Shown here: one piece after another, positions 25,740-33,796 of the stretch | How the letters are laid out: every line of letters begins with the position of its first letter | Numbering within the stretch: position 1 is the first letter of the stretch | Assembly: GCF_900162695.1 (NCBI RefSeq) | Contig: NZ_FUIH01000006.1 | Span: 372,001-436,000 of the forward strand | DNA length: 64,000 nt | Direction: 5' to 3' | Source: Virgibacillus siamensis | Lineage (GTDB): Bacteria; Bacillota; Bacilli; Bacillales; Amphibacillaceae | Made by a program: the position numbers and the translations under genes | The notes under the pieces: model-generated | Databases searched by the model: none | Told to the model about the DNA's origin: nothing | What the model saw: the letters and a program-made list of their open reading frames with translations, nothing else

Positions 25740-25780
25740 AATGTTACTTAATTATATTTTAATGTAATTTAAGTAACATT
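25740..25780. repeat. 12-bp inverted repeat upstream of the recombinase gene
   Basis: AATGTTACTTAA (25740-25751) and TTAAGTAACATT (25769-25780) are perfect inverted copies separated by 17 bp that contain TATAAT in the minus-strand orientation. The arms thus flank a likely -10 box, 20 bp before the recombinase start. It may be an autoregulatory operator or a recombination site. Confidence 0.7.
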
Positions 25781-25863
25781 AAAAATGATTTGCTTGTATT
25801 TTGAAAAAATTGTTCGCGAGATGTGATTGTTTTGGGGTTAAGTGGACTCGGGTTTTCCGGTAT

Positions 25864-25891
25864 TAAAAAAGACAGGCATTGGAACCTGTCT
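25864..25891 (-). terminator. Terminator after the NRDE-family gene
   Basis: Read on the minus strand, AGACAGG-8-CCTGTCT is followed by a run of T (A-run 25864-25869 on the plus strand), just after the stop of the gene at 25899. Confidence 0.8.
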
Positions 25892-25898
25892 CTTTACA

Positions 25899-26663
25899 TT
25901 AATCAATTTGAAACGTGAATGTATTTTCCCGTTTGAATTTTCCTTTATCATATGTTCGCTCTGTAAAAAATACGTTTTTATCACGGTCGATCAGCAGTAG
26001 CACTGAGGAGCGGGTCCCGTATTCAGGCGTCTTAATAAACGGGGGAGATAGTTTGCGTTCCAGTTCGAGACTGGCACCTGTTCCCGGAAGTTGTTCATCT
26101 GCTGCCTCGGTCGTATCGGAAATAATATCAAACAATTTATTAGGCTCTGGTGTATCAGTGGTTTGGACATATTCATTCAGTTTTGTCTTCGTTCGGGTTA
26201 CTTTTGGCCATGGAGTATCCAGGAAATCATTGCTGAGTCCGTGGATGCCTGCCGGGATTTTCCTGATTTCGTTTTGGATATTGCTGTAGTAATACAATTC
26301 ATCCGGTGTACCGGCTATTACATTATATCCGACAAAATTATGCTGCTCGTTTTGCAGTTCTTTCAGGTACTCTGTTGTTTTGGCTTGGTTGGACAGATAG
26401 TTTCTGATAATATTCCCGCGTGATTTTTTGCCGGCAGTCGTCTGCTCAGGGTCACGGTAATTGGTCAGTGCGGCAAACCGGCCTTGTTTGGTGATGCCAA
26501 GCCATGTACCCATTGCAGTTAAATCACGCCCCGCTAAAATTTCAGGATCATCTTCCCAAAAGTGCGCATCCATTGTCGGCCGCTGATAAAACTCATCACG
26601 GTTGGCTGCAACGATTAATTTGTATTTGGAATGGTTTTGGAATTGAAACGTTATTAAACACAT
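25899..26663 (-). CDS. NRDE/TANGO2-family protein
   Basis: The protein is 254 aa, beginning MCLITFQFQNHSKYKLIVAANRDEFYQRP; the Cys2 and the NRDE motif (residues 21-24) define the family, which shares features with N-terminal-nucleophile hydrolases. Further marks are GTWLGITKQGRFAALTNYRD, GYNVIAG and the GTRSSVLLLIDRD near the end. The human member TANGO2 is linked to metabolic stress, but the bacterial role is not established. A longer frame to 26687 has no ribosome site, while AAGGGA precedes ATG 26663. Placing Cys at position 2 supports that start. Confidence 0.82.
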   Translation of the reverse strand: MCLITFQFQNHSKYKLIVAANRDEFYQRPTMDAHFWEDDPEILAGRDLTAMGTWLGITKQGRFAALTNYRDPEQTTAGKKSRGNIIRNYLSNQAKTTEYLKELQNEQHNFVGYNVIAGTPDELYYYSNIQNEIRKIPAGIHGLSNDFLDTPWPKVTRTKTKLNEYVQTTDTPEPNKLFDIISDTTEAADEQLPGTGASLELERKLSPPFIKTPEYGTRSSVLLLIDRDKNVFFTERTYDKGKFKRENTFTFQID

Positions 26664-26778
26664 CAGCAACAGTCCCTTCGCGTTCATTATACAATGGTGG
26701 ACGGACCAAAGAAAATTCCCGGTTTGCTTTTAAACAGGGACAGCTTTTTGTACTATGAAATGGAAGGAGGGATAGGTA

Positions 26779-26934
26779 ATGGAGACATCGGCGAATGAAA
26801 AGGCGCTGCGTTTGAAATCCCAGTTGGAGGAGGCGTTAAAGCCGCTTCATGATAAAATAAATTCGCTAGAACAGGAAGTGAAGGAACTGCGGAAAGAGCA
26901 AAGTGAATTAAAACAATTGCTGGAGAAAAAATAA
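26779..26934 (+). CDS. Small coiled-coil protein (51 aa)
   Basis: The reading frame runs METSANEKALRLKSQLEEAL and continues as heptads (LHDKINSLEQEVKELRKE, then SELKQLLEKK) with Leu/Ile at a and d positions, so the whole protein should be a coiled coil. A strong GGAGGG lies at the right distance and a terminator follows immediately, which supports a real gene. I know no function. It is monocistronic, divergent from the NRDE gene and convergent with the gene at 26982. Confidence 0.7.
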   Translation: METSANEKALRLKSQLEEALKPLHDKINSLEQEVKELRKEQSELKQLLEKK

Positions 26935-26945
26935 AGCTTGTATGG

Positions 26946-26982
26946 AAAAGAGTCGATTATGCAGAAAATCCGGCTCTTTTTT
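26946..26982. terminator. Bidirectional terminator
   Basis: AAAAGAGTCG/CGGCTCTTTT (one G-T pair) with T-runs in both directions, serving the small coiled-coil gene on the plus strand and the HTH-like gene ending at 26982 on the minus strand. Confidence 0.8.
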
Positions 26983-27494
26983 CAATGCAGTCCGGTCAAC
27001 GGCTTTAAACTGAAATAATCCAAAGCCTGATTCACATAATGGATATTATACAGCTTTTTTTCGATACAAAATTGAATAATCAGGTCATGTGTATCACTTT
27101 CGGACAGAGAAAATCCGGCGGAACGCAGCAATTTGTCTGTTTCTTTTTTTGTCAGCTCAAGTGCCAATGCCAGCGCGATTGCAGTATTCTTACTAATTCG
27201 ATAATCATGGTATGATCGGATTTTGGAAAAATGTCTTCGGTCAATGCCTGCTTTTTTATAAACCTCTGAATCTGTAAAACCTTTCCGATTGATGAAATCA
27301 AATAGGACCTCATGGAGTGTCGGTTTCCGCTTATCCTTTATGAAGCCTTCCAGTTCAACCCCATCTATAGATTGCTCCAGATCGATGGTTTCTTTTATTT
27401 CATAGGGAGCGGAAACAGCAGTGATGGCATGATTCCTTATATACATCTCAAGTTCCTGTAAAAGCTTTTTGTCCAGAATTCCAATCACCCCCAA
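26982..27494 (-). CDS. Putative HTH protein paired with a VWA protein
   Basis: The protein is up to 170 aa. The middle (TLHEVLFDFINRKGFTDSEV, then YKKAGIDRRHFSKIR and KNTAIALALALELTKKET) looks like a divergent helix-turn-helix of the XRE type: alternating short helices with an AG-DRRHFSKI recognition-like helix. The start is unclear: after an in-frame TAA only TTG 27494, GTG 27488 and unusual codons precede the body, and the only purine-rich stretch (GGGGGTGA) overlaps them. It is divergent from the VWA gene across a short gap with an imperfect inverted repeat near 27498-27522 (TTGTCGC...GCGACCAA). Regulatory function is inferred. Confidence 0.6.
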   Translation of the reverse strand: MGVIGILDKKLLQELEMYIRNHAITAVSAPYEIKETIDLEQSIDGVELEGFIKDKRKPTLHEVLFDFINRKGFTDSEVYKKAGIDRRHFSKIRSYHDYRISKNTAIALALALELTKKETDKLLRSAGFSLSESDTHDLIIQFCIEKKLYNIHYVNQALDYFSLKPLTGLH

Positions 27495-27574
27495 ATTTGT
27501 CGCTTATCAGGCGACCAAACGATTTATCTTGTCGGCTATTATTATAGCAGAATAAGAAGGGGAGGATGATGGAT

Positions 27575-28158
27575 ATGAAAAAGATATCACGGAGATTATT
27601 TTTCTGCTGGACAGGAGCGGATCAATGGCAGGGCTGGAGAGGGATACAATTGGCGGATTTAATGCATTTCTGGATATGCAGAACCGGATGGAAGGCGAAA
27701 CATATCTCACTACAGTATTGTTTGATGATATGTATGAAATGCTGTGGAACGGGGTGGATGCAAAGCAAGTAAAGTTAACCGAAAACGAGTATTATGTTCG
27801 CGGTTGTACAGCATTGCTTGATGCAATGGGAAAAACAATTCTGGCAGTTGGACGGCGGATTTCAGATGCTGCAGCGGAAAAAAAGCCGGATCATGTTATT
27901 TTTGTGATTACAACTGACGGCATGGAAAATGCCAGTAAAGAGTTTACACATGCTAAGGTTAAAGAATTAATTCGTTATCAGCAGGAAAAGTATGGCTGGG
28001 ACTTTATTTTTATGGGTGCCAATATGGATTCCGTTAAGGAGGCAGACAGTATTGGCATTCAAACGGACCATGCTTTTAACTATGATACAACGAAAGAGGG
28101 AGTTGGTGTAATGTATGAAACGGTTTCCGGTTTGGTTTCAGCTAGCAGGATGAAATAG
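27575..28158 (+). CDS. VWA-domain protein with a frameshift just after the start codon
   Basis: A von Willebrand factor A domain: the MIDAS begins EIIFLLDRSGSMAGL, with threonine in RGCTALLDAMG and aspartate in VITTDGMENA, and ends near ASRMK. The MIDAS part has no in-frame start codon. ATG 27575, correctly placed after GGGGAGG, is one frame away; the two frames meet at an A-run (27578-27582, five A). One extra A, or a -1 slip at AAA-AAG, gives MKKDITEIIFLLDRSGSM, a natural N-terminus. So this is a mutation, a sequencing error or recoding. The next internal ATG (27625) would delete the metal site. Size after repair is about 194 aa. Confidence 0.75.
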
Positions 28159-28182
28159 GGAAATCGTTTTATCAGTTCATGG

Positions 28183-28219
28183 GCAGCGGGGATATATTTA
28201 TCGCCGCTGATCACTTTTT
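28183..28219 (+). terminator. Weak terminator after the VWA gene
   Basis: CAGCGG/CCGCTG with an inner GAT/ATC pairing, followed after a few bases by TTTTT (28215-28219). Confidence 0.5.
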
Positions 28220-28373
28220 GACAGATTTTCAACGATAAGCGCTGTCGCGTGTTAAGGATTTCAAATACTGTTATAATAAAGACGAACTTATGCGATGGAA
28301 AGAACTATTTTTTATCATGGCGTTAATTGCTTTACATGAAAGATGCTTCTTGCCCGTCAAAGGGAGGATTATT

Positions 28374-29306
28374 ATGCGTAAAGAGGATTCACTCTCTTCC
28401 GTAAATATAAAAGGATATAGTACAAGTGCGGCATCAGAGGGCGGCACCATTATGGCGGATTTAAAAGAGCTTTTTAAAGCTGTTGTTCTGATTTCAAATG
28501 TTGTACCGGTTTTTGCAGGTTTTTGGCTTGCCATTTATTTCACCGGTTCCACATTGGGAAGCCATATTGACAGCCTCGTTCTGACGGTTATTGGAAGTAC
28601 GCTTGTGATGGCCGGTGCACTCATATTGAATAACTGGTATGATGTGGATATTGACAAGGTTATGGCGAGAACACAAAATCGGCCGACCGTAACGGGTAAT
28701 TTTTCATTGAAGACCGTTCTGTGGACGGGGATAACTTTATCAGCTGCCGGTATGATTTTATTGTTGTTTACAACACTTGAAGCTGCGTTATACGCGTTTA
28801 TCGGATGGTTTGTCTATGTGTTTTTGTATACGATGTGGTCCAAACGGAGATATACATTGAACACGGTTATTGGCAGTGTATCCGGTGCAGTGACACCATT
28901 AATCGGCTGGGCGGCAATTGAGCCTGCTAACCATATTGTTCCGATTATGCTTGCATTGGTATTGTTTATATGGCAAATCCCGCATACATTTGTCATCGCT
29001 ATCCGGAAATATGATGAGTATAAGGATGCAGGTGTTCCAATGCTTCCGGTTGTACATGGATTTGAAATGACAAAACGTCAAATCGTGGTTTATATTGCAT
29101 GCCTTCTCCCAATACCACTTTATTTGGCATCACTTGGAACTGTTTTTATTGTACTCGTTTCTGCATTGAATCTCGGCTGGCTTATTTTTGCAATCAGCGG
29201 ACTCTTTGGAAAAGACGATTTAAAATGGGCCAACAAGATGTTTTTATTCTCCGTCAATTATTTAATGTTTGTTTTTCTGCTTTCAATTGTTGTCACAATC
29301 GTTTAG
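28374..29306 (+). CDS. ctaB: Heme O synthase (protoheme IX farnesyltransferase) CtaB
   Basis: The protein is 310 aa with about nine membrane spans (UbiA superfamily). The prenyl-diphosphate site NNWYDVDIDKVMARTQNRP and the second aspartate motif YDEYKDAGVPMLPVVHG are intact. It farnesylates heme B to heme O for cytochrome oxidases. AGGGAGG stands before ATG 28374; a longer frame from 28290 has no ribosome site. It is not next to ctaA or oxidase genes here, so it may be a second copy or the cluster may be split. Confidence 0.9.
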   Translation: MRKEDSLSSVNIKGYSTSAASEGGTIMADLKELFKAVVLISNVVPVFAGFWLAIYFTGSTLGSHIDSLVLTVIGSTLVMAGALILNNWYDVDIDKVMARTQNRPTVTGNFSLKTVLWTGITLSAAGMILLLFTTLEAALYAFIGWFVYVFLYTMWSKRRYTLNTVIGSVSGAVTPLIGWAAIEPANHIVPIMLALVLFIWQIPHTFVIAIRKYDEYKDAGVPMLPVVHGFEMTKRQIVVYIACLLPIPLYLASLGTVFIVLVSALNLGWLIFAISGLFGKDDLKWANKMFLFSVNYLMFVFLLSIVVTIV

Positions 29307-29352
29307 CTGCCAATACAAACGGAAATAAATGAAAGAAAAGGAGGAATGAAAA

Positions 29353-29634
29353 ATGGGCGACATTAAAAAAGGTGATCATAAATTTTATATCGGTGATGAT
29401 GAACAGAACCCTGTTGCTGAAATTACCTATAAGGAAAAAGGGAATGATGTTCTGGAAGTGGATCATACCTATACTGCCGATGAACTGCGTGGACAAGGCA
29501 TTGCTGGTAAATTGGTCGGCAAAATGGTGGAATTTGCCAAAGAACAGGACAAGAAGATCGAAGCAACCTGTCCTTATGCTAAAGAGAAAATCGAAAAGAC
29601 CCCTGAATACCGTGATGTACTAGCTGAAAATTAA
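29353..29634 (+). CDS. Small GNAT-like N-acetyltransferase (YjdJ/YidJ type)
   Basis: The protein is 93 aa. The acetyl-CoA loop lies in HTYTADELRGQGIAGKLVGKMVEFAKEQ, and CPYAKEKIEKTPEYRDVL near the end is the hallmark of the short one-domain GNAT group (PF14542 type). Substrates of this group are unknown. It has GGAGG before its ATG, and its last bases overlap by 4 bp with the end of the convergent DUF389 gene. Confidence 0.85.
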   Translation: MGDIKKGDHKFYIGDDEQNPVAEITYKEKGNDVLEVDHTYTADELRGQGIAGKLVGKMVEFAKEQDKKIEATCPYAKEKIEKTPEYRDVLAEN

Positions 29635-30614
29635 ATCAGAATAACCATTATAACTAGACTAAGTCCTATAACACCAGTGAATAAAAGGGCATTAAGCCGC
29701 GATGTGTTTGCGCTTTTAATGTCCTTCCAGTTAACGGGCTTTATGCCGCTTATCCAAAGGACAATAATAGCCGATATTAAGATGGAATTTACGTTGATTA
29801 AAAGAAGCAGCAGAGGGGTAAGGGCAGATTCCCATCTTGCTGCACCAACCATCATACCGAATACTACCGCTGTAGGCAAAACGGCAAGAGAAATCATTAC
29901 TCCGACTAATTGCCCCTGTGACCTTTTGACAAATGATAATGCACCTGCACCACCAGCAGAAATGGCAACAAGTAAATCTAATATATGGACATTTGTCTGT
30001 GTAATAAATTCTCCACTGTCAGTCGGAAGTTGAAAAAGATATCCGAACAACCCGGCTATACCAATAGGAATGAAAATTGCATAGAGAGCGGTAATCACGG
30101 TTTTTTTAGCTAATTTTCCCTCACCTAACACAGAGGAAAAGGCTATTCCAATGATGGGCCTGAAGGATGGATCAATTACGTTTGCACCGAGAACAAGAGT
30201 AGGACTGTTTTGAATAACACCAACTCCGGCAACAAGTGCCGCAAAAACAGTAAACCAGGAAAAACTTGTATTAATTTCACTTGATGTTTCAACGACGGAA
30301 TATAACTCATGTTTGCTTGCACGCTCAAATTCTTCCTTATTGTCTTCAGGGGTGTTTTTTTCGTGTAGCCTGCTCGGGATATGTGCTTTAACGGTATAAA
30401 GCATTGCATCAAATTCTTGCGTTTTTTGCTGCGCAAGTTTTTCAAGATAGTTCAGAATGCTTTCGGAATCTTCTTTTTTAACAAGAATTCGTATCAATAT
30501 TTGTTTGTTTTTTGCAGGATAGGTCCAATGGGATACAGAATTGAATTTTGTAAGCAACTCCTTTTTATAGTCAAAGCTGTTTGGGGCATACACTTCAATC
30601 ATTTGGAAATCCAT
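29631..30614 (-). CDS. DUF389/TIGR00341-family membrane protein
   Basis: The protein is 327 aa. The N-terminal 110 residues are soluble (MIEVYAPNSFDYKKELL..., RILVKKEDSESILNYLEKLAQ), followed by about six hydrophobic segments containing VLGANVIDPSFRPIIGIAFSSVLGEGKL and the DLLVAISAGGAGALSFVKRSQGQLVGVMISLAVLPTAV region, which is the core DUF389 pattern. No function is established that I know; a small-molecule permease is often supposed. It is monocistronic and divergent from the HTH gene at 30700. Confidence 0.85.
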   Translation of the reverse strand: MDFQMIEVYAPNSFDYKKELLTKFNSVSHWTYPAKNKQILIRILVKKEDSESILNYLEKLAQQKTQEFDAMLYTVKAHIPSRLHEKNTPEDNKEEFERASKHELYSVVETSSEINTSFSWFTVFAALVAGVGVIQNSPTLVLGANVIDPSFRPIIGIAFSSVLGEGKLAKKTVITALYAIFIPIGIAGLFGYLFQLPTDSGEFITQTNVHILDLLVAISAGGAGALSFVKRSQGQLVGVMISLAVLPTAVVFGMMVGAARWESALTPLLLLLINVNSILISAIIVLWISGIKPVNWKDIKSANTSRLNALLFTGVIGLSLVIMVILI

Positions 30615-30699
30615 TGTTATCCCTCTTCGTTTCTTTTAAGATACTCCTCATTCTTGCCGAAGTAATACATAATCATTCCTAACAGAAGGGGACATCCGT

Positions 30700-30930
30700 A
30701 TGTATTTGACAATTAAGGAAACAGCTGAATATCTTGAACTCGATGAAGCTAAAATCCGGGCATTTGTGCTTCAGGGAAAAATCCGTGCTGTTTATGACGG
30801 CAAGCAGTACCTCATCAATAAGGATCAGTTCAGCACTCATCTGGAACAAATGGAGAAGTACCGCGAAATGATTCAGGAATATTTGCGTGAACCACTCCCG
30901 GAAGATATTGATGTGAAAGATGAGGATTGA
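30700..30930 (+). CDS. Excisionase-type HTH protein (MerR-like), 76 aa
   Basis: YLTIKETAEYLELDEAKIRAFVLQGKIRAVYDGKQYLINKDQF is a typical excisionase/helix-turn-helix-17 domain, followed by an acidic C-terminal helix ending PEDIDVKDED. Such proteins bind DNA in phage and chromosomal settings. AGAAGGGG lies before its ATG. The target is unknown; no phage genes adjoin it. Confidence 0.8.
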   Translation: MYLTIKETAEYLELDEAKIRAFVLQGKIRAVYDGKQYLINKDQFSTHLEQMEKYREMIQEYLREPLPEDIDVKDED

Positions 30931-31001
30931 GTCGGCTTACCGGGATGGAGCATTTTCAATTTTTCCTTTGAAGGTATTTTCTATTATAAAACATTTACAT
31001 T

Positions 31002-31037
31002 AAGCGGGCGTTTTTCTACTTAGAAAGGTGCCCGCTT
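31002..31037. terminator. Long hairpin downstream of the excisionase-like gene
   Basis: AAGCGGGC and GCCCGCTT enclose a second pairing TTTCT/AGAAA around an ACTT loop. There is no T-run after it on the plus strand, so termination is uncertain; the rest of 30931-31093 holds no visible feature. Confidence 0.4.
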
Positions 31038-31093
31038 CATATACAGGGAAAATTTTTTATACACTCATCTCCCTAACCGTGGACGGCTAACTT

Positions 31094-32242
31094 TTATTTT
31101 GTCATATACATAGGGTCGTAATTGTTAACTGTCCGTTTACTTTCATACCCGAAAAGGTACGTTAAAACAAACCCCAAAGCGAAGGCAATTCCAATGCCAA
31201 ACAGATATTGCAGGATGGGCGAAAAGGCCGGGATTGACAGTACACTCGGAAGCACAAAATCATTCATAACGGTGCCCAGGCTGCCATTGATCGCACCGCC
31301 AACAGCTCCTGCAATGGCAGCATAAACCATGGTCCGTTTATAACGCAGTATAATTCCGTAGTTTATTGCCTCCGTTGTTCCCGCCAGAACACCGGGTACA
31401 ACTCCACTTGCAGCAAGTGCTTTCAGCTGTTTATCCTTTGTTTTTAGTAAAACGACAATTCCTATTCCAACCTGTGCAAACGGTGCTGCTGCCGCCATTG
31501 CAATTATTGGATCTGTACCGGTTGATAGATTTGCAATCGCAAGCGGTATGACAGCCCAATGTAACCCCATAATTGTAAGGAATGTCCAAGCGCTTCCCAA
31601 TACAGCACCAGCCAAAAGACCGCTTTGATCACTTAGGAAACTAATAAGAGAACCAAGTCCTTCACCAAGCATTGATCCTATAGGACCGAATATGAGCATG
31701 GTCATCGGGACAATAATCACTAGTGAAATCATTGGGTTAATAAACAGTTGAAGGTCTTTATGTATGGTTCTTTTCAACAATTTATCCAAGCCTGCATAAA
31801 CAAACATTGCGATGAAAATTGGAAAAACAGTAGAAGAATAGTTTGCTAATAAGACAGGAATGCCTAAAAAGTCAATCGACTCTACACCACCCTCTGCCAG
31901 TTTCACAATGTCCGGTGCTAGGATCGAGGCCCCGATAGCCCCTCCGACGTATCCGCTGGCACCAAGTTTAGTCGATATTGAAATACCGAGGAAAACAGGA
32001 AGAAAATAGAAAACTGAATCTCCGGCTGCAGATAAAATGATATAGGTACCGCTTTCAGGAGACATCCAACCTAACGTGGATAACACCGATAACAATGCCT
32101 TTAAAAGTCCAGCTCCCGCAAGCAGACCGATAATAGGTGCAAAACTTCCTGAAATGACACCTAAAACTTTGGATAATGCTGATTCATTCTCTTCATTTGG
32201 CAATTTTGTTTCCCGGGTATTATCTTGCTTTTGATTACTCAT
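31094..32242 (-). CDS. PTS EIIC protein of the glucoside/sucrose class without EIIB
   Basis: The protein is 382 aa with about ten membrane segments. After a hydrophilic leader the EIIC begins SKVLGVISGSFAPIIGLLAGAGLLKALL; the substrate-side GVVPGVLAGTTEAINYGIILRYKRTM (with the TEAINYG variant of the TEPAIYG motif) and IGGAVGGAINGS-type glycines follow. It belongs to the Glc-family EIIBC permeases (BglP, SacP, MurP), but the EIIB domain with its phosphocysteine is absent and no EIIA or EIIB gene is nearby. It would need a partner elsewhere. GAGGTG precedes the ATG. Its promoter region at 32340-32426 is unusually rich. Confidence 0.82.
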   Translation of the reverse strand: MSNQKQDNTRETKLPNEENESALSKVLGVISGSFAPIIGLLAGAGLLKALLSVLSTLGWMSPESGTYIILSAAGDSVFYFLPVFLGISISTKLGASGYVGGAIGASILAPDIVKLAEGGVESIDFLGIPVLLANYSSTVFPIFIAMFVYAGLDKLLKRTIHKDLQLFINPMISLVIIVPMTMLIFGPIGSMLGEGLGSLISFLSDQSGLLAGAVLGSAWTFLTIMGLHWAVIPLAIANLSTGTDPIIAMAAAAPFAQVGIGIVVLLKTKDKQLKALAASGVVPGVLAGTTEAINYGIILRYKRTMVYAAIAGAVGGAINGSLGTVMNDFVLPSVLSIPAFSPILQYLFGIGIAFALGFVLTYLFGYESKRTVNNYDPMYMTK

Positions 32243-32339
32243 AGCTGTTCACCTCTGGATTTATATTTTTGCGAATAATGCAAGGGGGAGGGGAAGTTTA
32301 GTTATTCTTCACCAAGTTTTGTTCCTTCTTGTGTTTCAT

Positions 32340-32426
32340 TTTTAGCGCTTTCATTTTGGTAGTTATTAGTTTGTTTGATAAACAAACTAATAACTATATA
32401 ATATATGTAAGCGTTTTTAATTTCAA
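32340..32426 (-). promoter_or_regulatory. PTS promoter with a 35-bp palindrome and two cre-like sites
   Basis: Read on the minus strand: TTGAAA (32426-32421), 17-bp spacer, TATTAT (32403-32398). Just past the -10 lies a palindrome (32361-32395) with perfect 16-base arms starting AGTTATTAGTTTG and a 3-base GAT centre, covering the expected start site. TGTAAGCGTTTTTA (32406-32419, plus strand) in the spacer and TGAAAGCGCTAAAA (32353-32340, minus strand) each match 13 of 14 cre positions. This reads as CcpA repression plus a specific repressor. Confidence 0.7.
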
Positions 32427-32472
32427 GTATTTTTTTAGATTTGTGGATCTAATTGGAGAAAAACTGCTTTAA

Positions 32473-32718
32473 ATGGTTTCAACTTATTCAGGTCATGTTT
32501 ATCATTGTGGCCTTTTCATGGCTGGATTAAAAGTATTTCTGCTGCGAAAATATGGTGTTGATGGATACGATGAGTTGTTAATTTACAGATAGATTGCCGG
32601 GTGGTTTTTCGGGATATTCATCATGGGTATGTACTTTTATACAAATGTTCCCATACAAAAACATTTGGGGAAGTATTACGGGAAACAGCATGACAAGAAG
32701 AACTCTGCCCCCGGCTGA
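32473..32718 (+). pseudogene. Decayed small ORF with an in-frame stop
   Basis: The frame gives MVSTYSGHVYHCGLFMAGLK, then LLIYR, a TAG at 32590-32592, and continues in frame IAGWFFGIFIMGMYFYTNVP to a TGA at 32716. The second half contains a membrane segment and a Lys/Tyr-rich tail. No proper ribosome site precedes the ATG. It could be a nonsense-mutated small membrane protein or chance; I do not recognise the family. The rest of 32427-32472 shows nothing. Confidence 0.3.
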
Positions 32719-32736
32719 GTAAGCATTTAAACTTTC

Positions 32737-32767
32737 AGGCACCTGCTCACTGGAGCGGTGCCTTTTC
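32737..32767 (+). terminator. Hairpin at the 3' end of the DmpA gene
   Basis: GGCACC/GGTGCC with an inner GCTC/GAGC stem, followed by TTTT on the plus strand; it overlaps the last codons of the minus-strand DmpA gene. It would terminate plus-strand transcripts, such as one from the decayed ORF. Confidence 0.6.
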
Positions 32768-33724
32768 TACGATTCTCCCATTTCTTCCTTCTGTTGTCTC
32801 TGCACATTTCAGCGATCGGATAACCGCCTCTTCTGTTGATTCAATAACTGCCTGGAAAAGTTTATTCATAACGGGATGATCATCACGAATAAAAGAAAGT
32901 GTGCCGGTTGGGGAATCCGATTGATGCGCATATGTATTTGCTGTGGAAAATGCGATTGCAATGTCGCCGCTACCGTTATCAATATGGCTTCCGGTCCTGC
33001 CAAGTCCGGCCGCACATCGTTTGGCAAGCCGCTTTAATTGGCGGTCGTATAACGGAGCATCGGTTCCGATTACCATCATAATGGATCCGTCCGGTGTATC
33101 CATCTTTACCTTTCCGAAATCCGCAAACAAAGCCTGTTCCCGTTTTCCAAAATTACTCAGGACAAGGCAGCCGACTGTATACCCTTCCACCATTCGGGAT
33201 GCTGTTCCAATCCCACCTTTATATCCGTAGCAAATCATTCCTTTACCAGCACCAACCGCACCTTCCTGAACAGGTGCCCGACTGGAGTTTTCAATCGCTT
33301 TGACAGCATGTTCCGGTTTTACAGCTTGCAGCCGCATGGAGTTTAAGTAACTGTCGTTGCATTCTCCAACTACAATATTCAACGAACTTGCCGTGTCGCC
33401 AATTTCTGCGTTCTGCTGCAGCATGTACTGTAAAGTTCCTTGAAGCACAGCACCGACACTAAATGTATTAGTCAGCATGATTGGGGATTCAAGCATTCCC
33501 AGCTCATCCACTTGCACCAGTCCCGCTGTCTTGCCATATCCATTTATCACATGACTTGCTGCTCGGGTTTTATGACGAAAAAGATTACCTTCATGCGGCA
33601 GAATGGCGGTCACACCGGTACAAATGGTTTCCTTGTCATTTATTTTTTGATAAAGGGTGACGTGCCCGGCCTGTACACCGTCAACATCAGTAATACAGTT
33701 GAATTTTCCTTTTTGCAATGCCAT
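32747..33724 (-). CDS. DmpA/P1-family (S58) aminopeptidase
   Basis: The protein is 325 aa. The self-cleaving N-terminal-nucleophile motif is in HIDNGSGDIAIAFSTAN: cleavage is expected between Gly and Ser of NGSGD, making Ser the N-terminal nucleophile of the small chain as in Ochrobactrum DmpA. N-terminal GVQAGHVTL and the NTFSVGAVLQGTLQYML, GKGMICYGYKGGIGTASR segments match the fold. DmpA-type enzymes release N-terminal residues from peptides, amides and esters; some act on beta-peptides. It carries no signal peptide. It is transcribed away from the array at 33797-33947. Confidence 0.88.
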   Translation of the reverse strand: MALQKGKFNCITDVDGVQAGHVTLYQKINDKETICTGVTAILPHEGNLFRHKTRAASHVINGYGKTAGLVQVDELGMLESPIMLTNTFSVGAVLQGTLQYMLQQNAEIGDTASSLNIVVGECNDSYLNSMRLQAVKPEHAVKAIENSSRAPVQEGAVGAGKGMICYGYKGGIGTASRMVEGYTVGCLVLSNFGKREQALFADFGKVKMDTPDGSIMMVIGTDAPLYDRQLKRLAKRCAAGLGRTGSHIDNGSGDIAIAFSTANTYAHQSDSPTGTLSFIRDDHPVMNKLFQAVIESTEEAVIRSLKCAETTEGRNGRIVEKAPLQ

Positions 33725-33796
33725 GTGAACATTCCTCCTAATGATTGTAATTATAGTATAGCAAACATTGGTTCCTGTATGATGAACAGGGTGGTT

